A stretch of 24,710 nt of DNA, taken from the NCBI GenBank assembly GCA_021151605.1, contig JAGKWZ010000062.1:1-24710 (forward strand), read 5' to 3'. Numbering within the stretch: position 1 is the stretch's first letter; each line of letters begins with the position of its first letter. The translations under genes and the position numbers were made by a program. Origin of the DNA: Verrucomicrobiaceae bacterium. GTDB lineage: Bacteria > Verrucomicrobiota > Verrucomicrobiia > Verrucomicrobiales > Verrucomicrobiaceae. The notes below the pieces were generated by a model that ran no database searches, was not told where the DNA came from, and was given only the letters and a program-made list of their open reading frames with translations. Below are positions 8,072-16,207 of the stretch, one piece after another.

Positions 8072-9773
8072 GGGTGAAGGCAGGAGATGCGGTGGATGAA
8101 AAGAGGGTGTCCGCCTCGAACCATGCGTGGTTGCGGTGCTGCTGTAGTGCTGAGCGGATGTCGCGCAGTGAAGGGACAGGATGCCCGGCGGCTCGCATCG
8201 CAGATCCGGCGGCATAGGCAGCTGACCATCCGGCACTGACATCGCGCCAAGCTTGGATGATCGGGTAACTTGGATCATAGATGTGAACAGGCTCGGCGGT
8301 CATGCCGTTGAGTTCCAAGACTTGGAGATTGAGACCTGCCTTGAGGTCTTCGATGGAAGGCACGCGCAGGTCGTAGCGCCCGTAGTGAAAGCCGCTGAAT
8401 GGCTGTGTGAGATCGTCCACTGATTGGCGAAGTGCGTCGGTGAGATAGCGTCGGGCGTCCGTGAAGATGGCACCACGGCAATGGGTGCCGATCTCGGCGA
8501 GCTTGATCTCTTCACCCAAGGCGGGAATGCGTGTGTATTGGTGCGCAAACTTCTTTGCAAAGTAGGCAGCCATCGCCACGGCGCGCGGATGGGTGAGGAC
8601 CAGCTCTTCCAGCGTATGCTCGCCATCACCGCGCAGGCTGAAGGGATGTTTCTGTGCGATGGAAAGAATGTCTCCACGGACGGCTCCAGGTTGGCGGGAG
8701 TAAAATACGCCGAACTCCAGTCCACCGACATAGCGCTGGGCGATGACGAGATCACTACACTCCGTGAGATAGCGAAGCGCTGCAGCTTCATCTCGGATGA
8801 TGGCGACTCCCTGCCCTCGCTCTCCGACATCGGGTTTCAGGACGATGGGAAAGCTAAGTCCATCCACATGCATGAAACTGAGTAAGGCCGCGAGCCGTGC
8901 CTCAGGCTGCCCCGGCGGCAGGGCTGTCCAGGTGGCGATTGCGTCGCCATGCGGGTTGTCTTTTCCAAGGGCCGTGAGGATGCCGCTCTTCGACTCCATG
9001 GCGAGGCCACTAAGCGGAATCCCCGGATTGCAAATCGTGACAACGGTGAGCGATCGATGGCGCAGGCTAAGCCAAAAGATCCACAGAGCGACAGGGGTGT
9101 AGAAGGCCCAACTCGGCCAAAACTCCCAACGCGTGAGACGTACCCAGCGCGAGAGCAGCAAGCGTCTCCCACGCCAGGTGAGCAGCATCGGGAAAAATTT
9201 TGCCGCAGTGGCCAGAGCGACCCAGGCAACAGGAATCACGATCCAAAGCCGCCAATCATGAAACCAAGGCAGCACCGTCATTCCGAACGCGAGAGACAGC
9301 AGGCACAGCAGTGGTGTCCAGATCGCAACGGCGAATGCGAGGATGAGCATGAACTTCGCAAAGGGATAACGCAGCGCTCCAGCAGCGAGATAGCCCGGCA
9401 GACGTGAGCCAGGCAGGAAACGTGACGCGACAAGGAAGCGTGAGCCCTTCTCTGCGATCAATTTTTCTCCCGCCGCCAGGTTCTCTGCAGAGACCCATCG
9501 TTTGATCCAGGCACCGCGGAGGAGACCGCTGCGAAAGCCACGCCCGACTGCGTAGAGCAGCATGTCACTGCTCCAGATGCCGACAGCGCACGCCAGAATG
9601 CCAAGGCCCAAATTCAACTGACTCGCAGCAGCCAGCAAGCCAGCCGATACGCAGGCCAAATCTTCACTGATAAAGGTGGCGAGCACGAGAACGAGCATCA
9701 CTTGGATGACCGACAACCCCATGAGTGAGGCAGGAGCAAGCATAGAGATGAAAGAGTCGATCCAAGTCTGCAT
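8064..9773 (-). CDS. DedA (VTT) membrane domain fused to ATP-grasp-like domain, 569 aa
   Basis: Residues 1 to about 200 are a DedA/VTT membrane domain: several hydrophobic segments, the acidic FISEDLACVSAG stretch and the signature SRFLPGSRLPGYLAAG near residue 118-132. DedA proteins are linked to lipid translocation. After another hydrophobic segment (about 218-238) a soluble ATP-grasp-like domain follows: FPIVLKPDVGERGQGVAII (Lys at about 313), then YDLRV and VLELNG, which fit the late metal-binding Asp, Glu and Asn. ATP-grasp enzymes join a carboxylate to an amine, thiol or hydroxyl through an acylphosphate. The ATG at 9773 overlaps the preceding stop as TGATG; a GTG one codon earlier is the alternative. 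A membrane-tethered ligase acting on a lipid-linked or exported substrate is my inference. Confidence 0.78.
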   Translation of the reverse strand: MQTWIDSFISMLAPASLMGLSVIQVMLVLVLATFISEDLACVSAGLLAAASQLNLGLGILACAVGIWSSDMLLYAVGRGFRSGLLRGAWIKRWVSAENLAAGEKLIAEKGSRFLVASRFLPGSRLPGYLAAGALRYPFAKFMLILAFAVAIWTPLLCLLSLAFGMTVLPWFHDWRLWIVIPVAWVALATAAKFFPMLLTWRGRRLLLSRWVRLTRWEFWPSWAFYTPVALWIFWLSLRHRSLTVVTICNPGIPLSGLAMESKSGILTALGKDNPHGDAIATWTALPPGQPEARLAALLSFMHVDGLSFPIVLKPDVGERGQGVAIIRDEAAALRYLTECSDLVIAQRYVGGLEFGVFYSRQPGAVRGDILSIAQKHPFSLRGDGEHTLEELVLTHPRAVAMAAYFAKKFAHQYTRIPALGEEIKLAEIGTHCRGAIFTDARRYLTDALRQSVDDLTQPFSGFHYGRYDLRVPSIEDLKAGLNLQVLELNGMTAEPVHIYDPSYPIIQAWRDVSAGWSAAYAAGSAMRAAGHPVPSLRDIRSALQQHRNHAWFEADTLFSSTASPAFTHD

Positions 9774-10483
9774 CACATTTTGAGGAGCACATCATGCTCG
9801 CATGGGTGAGTGGTGAGTCCGGGCATCTCTTCGACATACAGCCAGCAGATAGTAGCGCGGGAGACCGTGACACGGCTGCTGCTCCAGGTCTGGGCATCAG
9901 GCCGATTCATGCGCACTGTGTAGGCTGTGGGTGCCAGCTCACTTCGATGCCAACTCCACAGCGTGTCAGGCTCATGATTGGGTAGGGTTTCGAAGGAACG
10001 CTGACGAGACTCGATGACAGCATCAGGAAGAAAGGAAGACGAGCAAAGCGGTAGATTCGGTGGCAACAAGGCGAGCGATTTACCATCCCAGCGAACCACC
10101 AACGGCCCATCAAGGAGATCAAGGTCAAAGGCTGCCAGTGTGAAGCAGCCATATCCTTGGAGATGGATGGATTGCAGGTATTTCACCGCTTCCGAAGCAC
10201 TGGTTTGCGCCGCCAAAAGATCCCTGAGCAAACGGCCCCGGCTCATGGGGGCACTCATCTCCTTTGCTGAAGTGCTCCAGTAGTTCAGCAGCGCGAGCGT
10301 CACGCCATGTTCATTCGCCAGCAGCCAGGTGCCGCCCGCATCCGCATCTCTCGGCGCAAGATAGCGAACGCTATGATTTTCGCCAAGAGCGGGAGGAGCG
10401 GCACGGCCACGAGTCTTCTTTTCGTCTCGATTGAAGAAGACCTCGTAACCATCCTTTGTATGACACCAACTAAGGGAGCACAT
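9773..10483 (-). CDS. NRDE family protein (TANGO2-like), 236 aa
   Basis: Begins MCSLSW with the conserved Cys2 and carries FFNRDE at residues 16-21, the motif that names the NRDE/TANGO2 family; GGTWLLANEHGVTLALLNYW follows, also typical. Length fits the family (about 230-270 aa). Eukaryotic and bacterial members have been tied to haem trafficking and lipid or CoA metabolism, and the fold has been compared with Ntn hydrolases; a definite reaction is not settled. The gene starts 27 bases after the DoxX-like stop and ends overlapping the DedA/ATP-grasp gene, so co-transcription is likely. Confidence 0.88.
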   Translation of the reverse strand: MCSLSWCHTKDGYEVFFNRDEKKTRGRAAPPALGENHSVRYLAPRDADAGGTWLLANEHGVTLALLNYWSTSAKEMSAPMSRGRLLRDLLAAQTSASEAVKYLQSIHLQGYGCFTLAAFDLDLLDGPLVVRWDGKSLALLPPNLPLCSSSFLPDAVIESRQRSFETLPNHEPDTLWSWHRSELAPTAYTVRMNRPDAQTWSSSRVTVSRATICWLYVEEMPGLTTHPCEHDVLLKM

Positions 10484-10510
10484 GAGGTAAAAGCAGTGTG
10501 CTAGGTTGAC

Positions 10511-10930
10511 TCAAAACGGCAGGAAGCGCTGGCGCAGCACGTTGGCCTGCCCCAGGAGCTGATGTATGCGGATCAAGACAATGACTGCACAGGCGACCCA
10601 GACCCCAACGCCCAAGTAAAAGAGCAGCCCACCATCACCCAGCACCTCGATACCAAGTTTGGTCGTCAGATGAGCCAGCAGCGCGCCACTCATGACGCCC
10701 ATACCCAGCAAGGCCCCGGCACCTGCCATCGCTGGCCAGAGCAGCAGCACCACGGCCACGAGTTCTGAAATACCTGCAAGCCAGCGCCCATAAGGCTCCG
10801 CACCCAGCGTGGTGAATATGTAAATCGGCTCCGGTGCGCCAGTGAACTTAAAGAACAGCGTCTGCCCCATGATGACCGCGGCGGCGAGCTGAAACACCCA
10901 ACTGAGGATCGTTTGTGATTTTGTAAGCAT
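10511..10930 (-). CDS. DoxX-like four-helix membrane protein, 139 aa
   Basis: Small integral membrane protein with four hydrophobic segments, including ILSWVFQLAAAVIMGQTLFF and GISELVAVVLLLWPAMAGAG, and the conserved KFTGAPEP loop after helix 1, as in DoxX/DoxD-like proteins. The ATG at 10930 (MLTKSQTILSW) is preferred over an upstream one because it gives a normal DoxX N-terminus and clears the preceding gene. It follows the YHS gene by 19 bases. DoxX proteins have been linked to redox homeostasis at the membrane; the role here is open. Confidence 0.8.
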   Translation of the reverse strand: MLTKSQTILSWVFQLAAAVIMGQTLFFKFTGAPEPIYIFTTLGAEPYGRWLAGISELVAVVLLLWPAMAGAGALLGMGVMSGALLAHLTTKLGIEVLGDGGLLFYLGVGVWVACAVIVLIRIHQLLGQANVLRQRFLPF

Positions 10931-10949
10931 CGTCGTAGTGCGTGTGGAA

Positions 10950-11444
10950 TTATTCGCCAGAGAGTTTCTTCCAGTTGGCATCGGCCAGCTTTTCCTGACC
11001 AGCCTCGTCCTTCAGCCAAACCTTTTTGGCATCGCCATACCAAGCATTGAAGAACAGAAAGAGGCGACCATTGGTGACTTTGAAATTCTTCGGGTCGATC
11101 TCCACCTTCTCGCCCTTTGCCATCGCAGTCGCACACCAGCCGCCATAGGTGGGGAGATATTTTGCGGGAGCAGCCTGAAACGTAGCTAGCGTATCTGCTG
11201 ACGAAAAATGATACGTCACTCCTTCGTGTTCAGCTTTGAAGGCATCGCTGCCGAGCACTGCCTTGCTCAACGTAAAGTAAGTCACCGGATCATAGCCCTG
11301 AATCGCCACTTTGTTGCCAGGGAGGTTGTAGTCCTTGGTTGCTGCCTGTGCGACAGTGGCGCTGTGGATGCCCAAACTGATGAGAGATACCGCAAAGAGG
11401 CGGAGGAATTGACGGGATTGCTGGATCATATGGATTTGAATCAA
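10950..11444 (-). CDS. Exported YHS-domain protein, Cys form
   Basis: 164 aa with a signal peptide (cleavage near VAQAATK) followed by a YHS domain: VAIQGYDPVTYFTLSKAVLG, then GVTYHFSSADTLATF, and PAKYLPTYGGWCATAMAKG. YHS domains bind metal. This subgroup includes selenoproteins with Sec at the position of the Cys in YGGWC (residue 104 here). A second ATG five codons downstream (11429) would give a tidier signal peptide; no Shine-Dalgarno settles it. It heads the minus-strand cluster and is followed closely by the DoxX-like gene. Confidence 0.85.
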   Translation of the reverse strand: MIQIHMIQQSRQFLRLFAVSLISLGIHSATVAQAATKDYNLPGNKVAIQGYDPVTYFTLSKAVLGSDAFKAEHEGVTYHFSSADTLATFQAAPAKYLPTYGGWCATAMAKGEKVEIDPKNFKVTNGRLFLFFNAWYGDAKKVWLKDEAGQEKLADANWKKLSGE

Positions 11445-11581
11445 TGGTGTTTATCGCAGGCTATTTGTTCCTGCTTCCCTCTCAGAGATTGGGCGCTGGC
11501 TTTTATTCCTGACGCCACATCATTTTTTTCATCCGTGCCGCTGCTAGGGGGAATAAACGTGTATCCCAACCTCATAACCAC

Positions 11582-12085
11582 ATGCCCGAATCACTGCCCT
11601 ATGACCTCGACAAAGCCGTCGCTGCAAAAGAGATCAACGACTACATGAACCACTACCTCGCCGCCCTGGACTCAAAGGCTGGGCTCTTTCTGGCTGGCAA
11701 TGTGGCAGCGGCTTCTCTTCTACTGAAGGAATGGCCGCCAGATCTTGTTGGCAAAACAATGACGGTCGTCAGCATCAGCTTGTTCGCCGCCTCTTCGTTC
11801 GCCGCAGGCAGTGTGATCTTTCCCCGCCTTCCGCCTCGCGGCAGCAGCGTGATCTTCTGGGGGGACGTCGCCGCCGATGCGGACGTCTCCACTTATGTCC
11901 AACGCTTCGACTCCTGCATCAATGAGGGCAAGTTGGACGAGCATTACGCCGTCCAGAATTTCTTCTCCGCTCGTGTGCTGAGGCGCAAATTCCTTTGGCT
12001 GCGTGCAGGTATCATCTTGTTCTTCGCCGCACTCGGCGCAGGCTTCTTCACCTATCTGTGGGACTCATCAGTGAAGGTGCCTTAG
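11582..12085 (+). CDS. PycTM / DUF5706 family protein, Pycsar effector type
   Basis: 167 aa. An N-terminal helix leads to AALDSKAGLFLAGN (Asp30-Ser-Lys-Ala), then two membrane segments (about 33-48 and 58-79), VIFPRLPPRGSSVIFWGDV (79-96) and, after a helical stretch, a third membrane segment (about 140-160). The DSKA motif before helix 1, FPRLP after helix 2 and the FWGD box match the PycTM family, the membrane effector of Pycsar anti-phage systems, which is switched on by cyclic pyrimidine nucleotides and damages the membrane. No pyrimidine cyclase is visible in this window, so it may be solitary or have another role. Its stop codon overlaps the convergent stop of the chlorite dismutase-family gene. 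Family call good; defence role is inference. Confidence 0.72.
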   Translation: MPESLPYDLDKAVAAKEINDYMNHYLAALDSKAGLFLAGNVAAASLLLKEWPPDLVGKTMTVVSISLFAASSFAAGSVIFPRLPPRGSSVIFWGDVAADADVSTYVQRFDSCINEGKLDEHYAVQNFFSARVLRRKFLWLRAGIILFFAALGAGFFTYLWDSSVKVP

Positions 12086-12756
12086 CGCTTCACCCGCACC
12101 TCGACCTCGCGTTCGACGTATTTCCATTCCTCCGTCGCGCGGAGCCGGGCCAGTAACTTGTCAAACTCTACGGTGTCCTTCTCCGCAAACTCGAACCATG
12201 TCAGGAAATCAAAGGGCTCTATTTCACTCAAATCACGGCAGTGATGTAGGCGACGGGCAATCGCGGGCAGGTAGTCCATACCTATCTGGTTGTGATGGGA
12301 GTGCTCCTCGAAAATCTTCCGCCGCGCATCCTGCGTGAGTGCCCACCAGGCCGCGCTCTTTTTGATCGGGATCAGCACCGCGCAATTCGCATCCGGGCGG
12401 CCCAGACCTTCCTGTTTTGCCACGAGCTGCTCTTTCTCAGACCGTGTGACATAGCGTTCGTTGCTTGTGGCTCCATGCAGCGCTCACACGGTATTTTCAG
12501 GCAGCGTAGATGTGTTGCCGGCGACATAATTCAGCCTTTTGGCAGCGGGCAATCCCTCCCCTTTAATCAGACGAGTTTCCAAGATCTCCCACGGCCCCTC
12601 TGTGCCGCCGATGAAGGAAAATAGACGAGGATTCGGGTTCATAGAGTAGGCTGCGGTTTTGTCCTGTGCCAGCGCACCCAAAGGAGCGCATAGGGCCAAT
12701 GGTGCCGACAGGCATCGGCGTAATGTAGTTCGGCGTGAAAGCAGTTGGGTGGCCAT
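12082..12756 (-). pseudogene. Chlorite dismutase-family haem protein, interrupted by in-frame TGA
   Basis: The first 90 codons give a signal-peptide-like start (TTLRRCLSAPLALCAPLGALA) and the N-terminal Cld strand, GEGLPAAKRLNYVAG. A TGA at 12486-12484 stops it. Without any frame change the rest continues for 133 codons with strong Cld motifs: TSNERYVTRSEKEQLVAKQ, CAVLIPIKKSAAWWALTQD, YLPAIARRLHHCRDL (the proximal haem His region) and FDFLTWFEF. The TGA falls where homologues usually have Trp before LxGxTSN, so one TGG to TGA change explains it. It starts 2 bases after the thioredoxin/MsrA-like gene and was probably its operon partner. Either a pseudogene or a sequence error; downstream re-initiation would lack the N-terminal strands. 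Confidence 0.85.
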
Positions 12757-12758
12757 CC

Positions 12759-13631
12759 TTATTTTACAATATCACGTTGTTTGGGACTGAGAAAGCTCAG
12801 CGCCTTCTGCTGATCGACTCGCAGCCAGGCGTTCACTTTGGTAAGCTGCGCAGCGGACATGCCTAGCTTTTCCAACACAGTCCCGCTGATTTGTTTTTTC
12901 TGATCGCTATCTGGAGCGGAATGATAGGCTGAAACCGTGACCGTGTGTTGGCAGTCCTTTGTTTCTGCGAAGGCTGTGAGGTCCGCCAGGGAAACAACTT
13001 CAGGATCATAGCGCACCAGCGTCACCTCACGTCCGCCCGCGAAGCCTGCCTCCGTGGTTATGACGCCATCAATCTGTCCCAGCGACATCTCGCCCGTCCA
13101 GAAGCAAGGCATCGAGAACACAGCCTGCTTTAACCGTGGCGACTGCTCCGCAGCCAGCAATCTCAGGTAGGCCGGCACTGGTCGCGTCACTTTCGACAGC
13201 GTCTCAATCATTCGCTGAGCGATGCCATGCGTGTCCCAGACCTGATCACGACGCGGGATGATGTCCCGTGCCTCTCCATCAAGGAAGCGCACCACTTGAT
13301 AATTCCAAGCCGGCTCACCGAACCGCCGAAGCACCTCGGCGTCTGCCCCGCCTTTGTTATTGTGGATAAGCAGTGGCGTGAACTCCGTCTCGATGGCCTC
13401 GACGAGCAGCGGGTTAGACAAAACATCCAGTCCGAACTGCCTGCAGCCTGCGCAGCCTGGAACCTCCTGAAACAACGCGAATATGGGTTTGCCGCTTGCC
13501 ATGCTGGCAGCTAGCGCCGCGTCCAAATTGCGTCCCCACTCGACGTTGCCAACCTCAATAGGCTGTCTGGCATTGCATGATACGGAAACGAACATGAGTA
13601 AAAATGGAATCAAACGACGGTTCATGGCCAT
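12759..13631 (-). CDS. Thioredoxin-like (VPGU-type, Cys form) plus MsrA-like protein
   Basis: 290 aa, exported (hydrophobic N-terminus; SVSC is an imperfect lipobox). The thioredoxin-like domain carries EVPGCAGCRQFGLDVLS, with Cys60 and Cys63, followed by FGEPAWNYQVVRFLDG. This matches the VPGUxxT thioredoxin-like family, in which the first Cys is often selenocysteine. From about residue 170 a methionine sulfoxide reductase A-like domain follows: MPCFWTGE (Cys176, equivalent to the GCFW active site), DGVITTEAGFAGG and VRYDPEVVSL. A joint role in repairing or handling oxidised protein outside the cytoplasm is likely. An ATG two codons later (13625) is an equally possible start. It precedes the broken chlorite dismutase-family gene by 2 bases. 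Confidence 0.85.
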   Translation of the reverse strand: MAMNRRLIPFLLMFVSVSCNARQPIEVGNVEWGRNLDAALAASMASGKPIFALFQEVPGCAGCRQFGLDVLSNPLLVEAIETEFTPLLIHNNKGGADAEVLRRFGEPAWNYQVVRFLDGEARDIIPRRDQVWDTHGIAQRMIETLSKVTRPVPAYLRLLAAEQSPRLKQAVFSMPCFWTGEMSLGQIDGVITTEAGFAGGREVTLVRYDPEVVSLADLTAFAETKDCQHTVTVSAYHSAPDSDQKKQISGTVLEKLGMSAAQLTKVNAWLRVDQQKALSFLSPKQRDIVK

Positions 13632-13806
13632 GAGAGATCAAAGTGGTAGTTCTATTCTATGAATCTGCGGTGAGGTGAACAGATTGGCCCCGCCTTCGAC
13701 GTCCTGGCACGACATTTATCCCCCGCGGACAAACGCAACTGCATGGCTGTGAACAGAAATCTTGAGTGCTTGCCTATGTTTCGGCGTTTTGATGCACTCT
13801 TCGATC

Positions 13807-14706
13807 ATGATTCATCTCACATGCCTCTGCTTTTTCCTGCTCGCCACAGTCGTCACTGCCGCCGAGCCAGGCCATGTCCTCATCGTCGTCGGCCCCAGCA
13901 AGCATCCTCCAGGATCGCATGAAGTCGCCGCTGGCGGCCGTGTGATGAAGCACTGCATCGAAACATCGGTTAATGTGCCCGGTGTGAAGGCCGATGTCGT
14001 CTATGCATGGCCAGACAAAGCATTGCGTAATGCCGCATCGACGGTCGTGTTTATCGGCGATACATTTCCAGCCGGACGCTTCCCGAATCCGCAGCAGAAC
14101 CTCGCTGAACTCGATGCGATGATGCTGCGCGGCTGCGGCATTGTTTGCGTACATTATGCTACAGGATTGCTCGGCGAAGATGTGAAGCCAGACGGCGATC
14201 ACCCGCTGCTGCGATGGCTAGGAGGTTACTTCGCCAATCGCTCCTGTCCCCATCACGAATCCTTCGCACGCATCTTCACCGCGGCCACCATCACTCCATC
14301 AGCTGACCAACATCCCATCGCACGCGGCTGGAAGGAATTCACCCTGCACGACGAGCCCTACATCAATAACTACTTCAGCAAAGGCGAGAACAAGCTCGCA
14401 CCAAACGTCACCGCCATTGCCACGTCCATGCTTCCACCTGAATCGCCCAAGCGTGAAACCGTTGCTTGGTGCGTCGAACGCAGCGATGGCGGCCGTGGCT
14501 TCGGTATTGTGATGCCCCACTTCTACAAGAACTGGACCAACGAAGATCTCCGCCGCTGCATCCTCAACGCCATCGTCTGGACCGCAAAACTCGAAGTGCC
14601 GGCCGAAGGAGCTAAAAGCACTCTGCCCGACCTGAAGGAATTCCAACCCGTGTCCGTGGAGTATGTGCCACCACCACCGAAGCAGAAGAAAACTGAAGCC
14701 AAATAA
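13807..14706 (+). CDS. ThuA-like secreted protein, about 299 aa
   Basis: Signal peptide MIHLTCLCFFLLATVVTAAE then HVLIVVGPSKHPPGSHEV, the start of a ThuA-like (class I glutamine amidotransferase-fold) domain. CGIVCVHYATG, HPLLRWLGGYF, HESFARIF and HPIARGWKEFTLHDEPY are typical of the exported ThuA-like proteins common in Verrucomicrobiota and Planctomycetota, which are linked to sugar metabolism without a defined reaction. The tail is proline- and lysine-rich. ATG at 13807 is chosen for its clean signal peptide; in-frame ATGs at 13792 and 13762 are alternatives. The sulfatase starts 6 bases after its stop, so the two form an operon. Confidence 0.85.
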   Translation: MIHLTCLCFFLLATVVTAAEPGHVLIVVGPSKHPPGSHEVAAGGRVMKHCIETSVNVPGVKADVVYAWPDKALRNAASTVVFIGDTFPAGRFPNPQQNLAELDAMMLRGCGIVCVHYATGLLGEDVKPDGDHPLLRWLGGYFANRSCPHHESFARIFTAATITPSADQHPIARGWKEFTLHDEPYINNYFSKGENKLAPNVTAIATSMLPPESPKRETVAWCVERSDGGRGFGIVMPHFYKNWTNEDLRRCILNAIVWTAKLEVPAEGAKSTLPDLKEFQPVSVEYVPPPPKQKKTEAK

Positions 14707-14712
14707 GCCCCC

Positions 14713-16116
14713 ATGAAGACCCTGCTCATCTTTACCTTCAGCCTCTGCGCTTCGCTCTTCGCTGCCAAGCCGCCGAACGTCGTCATCATACTCGCCGATG
14801 ACCTCGGTTACGGTGATCTCGGCTGCTACGGGCATCCGAAGTTCAAGACACCGCGCATCGACCAAATGGCGGCGGAAGGAGTACGCATGACTCAGTTCAA
14901 TACACCTGCGCCTTTTTGCGCGCCGACGCGGGCTTCCCTCATGACGGGCCGTTATCCTTTCCGCTGCGGCATGACGCAAAACCCTGCGCCAGATGGTGGG
15001 CCAGAGGCGGATGCGCTGGCACTTCCGAAGTCCGAGATCACGCTCGCGCAGGTGCTGAAATCAGCGGGCTATGCCACCGGCATGGTCGGGAAGTGGCACC
15101 TAGGTCACAAGCCGGATTCACTTCCCACCGAGCGCGGCTTTGATGAATACTATGGCATCCCTTACTCGAACGACATGCGGCCTGTGCAGGTGCTCGAAGG
15201 TGCCGAGCTGGCCGAGTATCCGGTCGTGCAGGCCACGCTCACCACCCGCTACGCGAAACGAGCCACCGATTTCATCCACCGAAACGCGAAGAAGCCTTTC
15301 TTCCTCTACTTCGCCGAAGCGATGCCGCACAAGCCGCTCACCGCCTCCGAGAAGAACTACCAAAAGAGCGGCGCAGGACTCTACGGCGATGCTTTGGCTG
15401 ATCTCGATGACAGCGTAGGGGCGGTGCTGGATGCGCTGAAGCAAAATGGCGTCGATGAAAACACGCTGGTGCTCTTCAGCAGTGACAACGGTGCTTGGTT
15501 TGGCGGGAGCTGTGGCGGCCTACGTGGCATGAAAGGCACGAGTTGGGAAGGCGGCTACCGAGTGCCCATGATCGCCCGCTGGCCTGGCAAGATTCCCGCA
15601 GGCAGAGTGAGCCATGAACTGGCCGTAATGATGGATCTTTTTGCCACCGTGCTCGCTACTACCGGCGCGAAGATGCCCGATGACCGCGTGCTCGATGGCC
15701 GGGATCTAATACCTGTGCTCGCTGGTAACGGCAAATCGCCCCACGAGTTCGTTTTCGGTCATCAAGGACCGAAGCTCGTCACGATCCGAGATGCCCGCTG
15801 GAAGCTGCACCTCCTTCCGGCACGCGAAATGAATCTCAAACCCGGCCCAGATGGCAAGTGGCTGGATCCACGTCTGCCCGACGGTGTGACAATCCTTGCC
15901 CCCTTTGAGCAATACAACATTGATACTCATCCCGGCCTCAAAACCGGTGTCCCAGGGGCCAAAGGGCTGCTCTTCGATCTTCAAGCCGACCCCGGCGAGC
16001 AGGTCGATCTCGCGGCGACACATCCCAACGAAGTGAAACGTCTCCAGGCCGCCTTTGACGCCATGAACAAAGACGTGCCCGTGGTGGAGGAGGTGAAGCG
16101 GGTTCCCAAGAAGTGA
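14713..16116 (+). CDS. Secreted sulfatase (Cys-type), 467 aa
   Basis: Signal peptide (about 1-18, cleavage near SLFAAK) followed by a full sulfatase domain: ILADDLGYGDLGCYG (Asp29, Asp30), the formylglycine motif CAPTR (Cys69), GKWHLG (Lys127, His129), FFLYFAEAMPHKPL, and SSDNGAWFGG (Asp258, Asn259). The order and length are those of arylsulfatase A-like enzymes of marine and soil Verrucomicrobiota that act on sulfated glycans. It is in one operon with the ThuA-like gene and sits 91 bases before the sigma factor gene. Substrate not predictable. Confidence 0.93.
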   Translation: MKTLLIFTFSLCASLFAAKPPNVVIILADDLGYGDLGCYGHPKFKTPRIDQMAAEGVRMTQFNTPAPFCAPTRASLMTGRYPFRCGMTQNPAPDGGPEADALALPKSEITLAQVLKSAGYATGMVGKWHLGHKPDSLPTERGFDEYYGIPYSNDMRPVQVLEGAELAEYPVVQATLTTRYAKRATDFIHRNAKKPFFLYFAEAMPHKPLTASEKNYQKSGAGLYGDALADLDDSVGAVLDALKQNGVDENTLVLFSSDNGAWFGGSCGGLRGMKGTSWEGGYRVPMIARWPGKIPAGRVSHELAVMMDLFATVLATTGAKMPDDRVLDGRDLIPVLAGNGKSPHEFVFGHQGPKLVTIRDARWKLHLLPAREMNLKPGPDGKWLDPRLPDGVTILAPFEQYNIDTHPGLKTGVPGAKGLLFDLQADPGEQVDLAATHPNEVKRLQAAFDAMNKDVPVVEEVKRVPKK

Positions 16117-16207
16117 CGTGAAGCGATGGGCCAAGCTTCTGAAAAGCTGAGAAATATCTGTCCAAAGCAGCGGTTGACGCGCCTCCCTATGATGACGCTC
16201 TTTCCGC

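Noticed and set aside
12082..12423. The 3' half of the chlorite dismutase-family gene as an independent small gene starting at GTG
   Set aside because: It begins mid-domain, and the missing N-terminal part is present upstream in the same frame.
12484..12486. TGA read as selenocysteine in the chlorite dismutase-family gene
   Set aside because: Homologues usually have Trp here, no convincing SECIS-like hairpin with a conserved loop follows, and neighbouring selenoprotein-type genes use Cys.
13705..13720. TGGCACG followed by TT four bases later, like a sigma-54 -24/-12 site before the ThuA-like gene
   Set aside because: The essential GC of the -12 element is absent (TTAT) and no sigma-54 activator gene is nearby.
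16174..16193. TTGACG and TATGAT before the ECF sigma gene
   Set aside because: Only 8 bases separate them; a sigma-70 promoter needs about 17.
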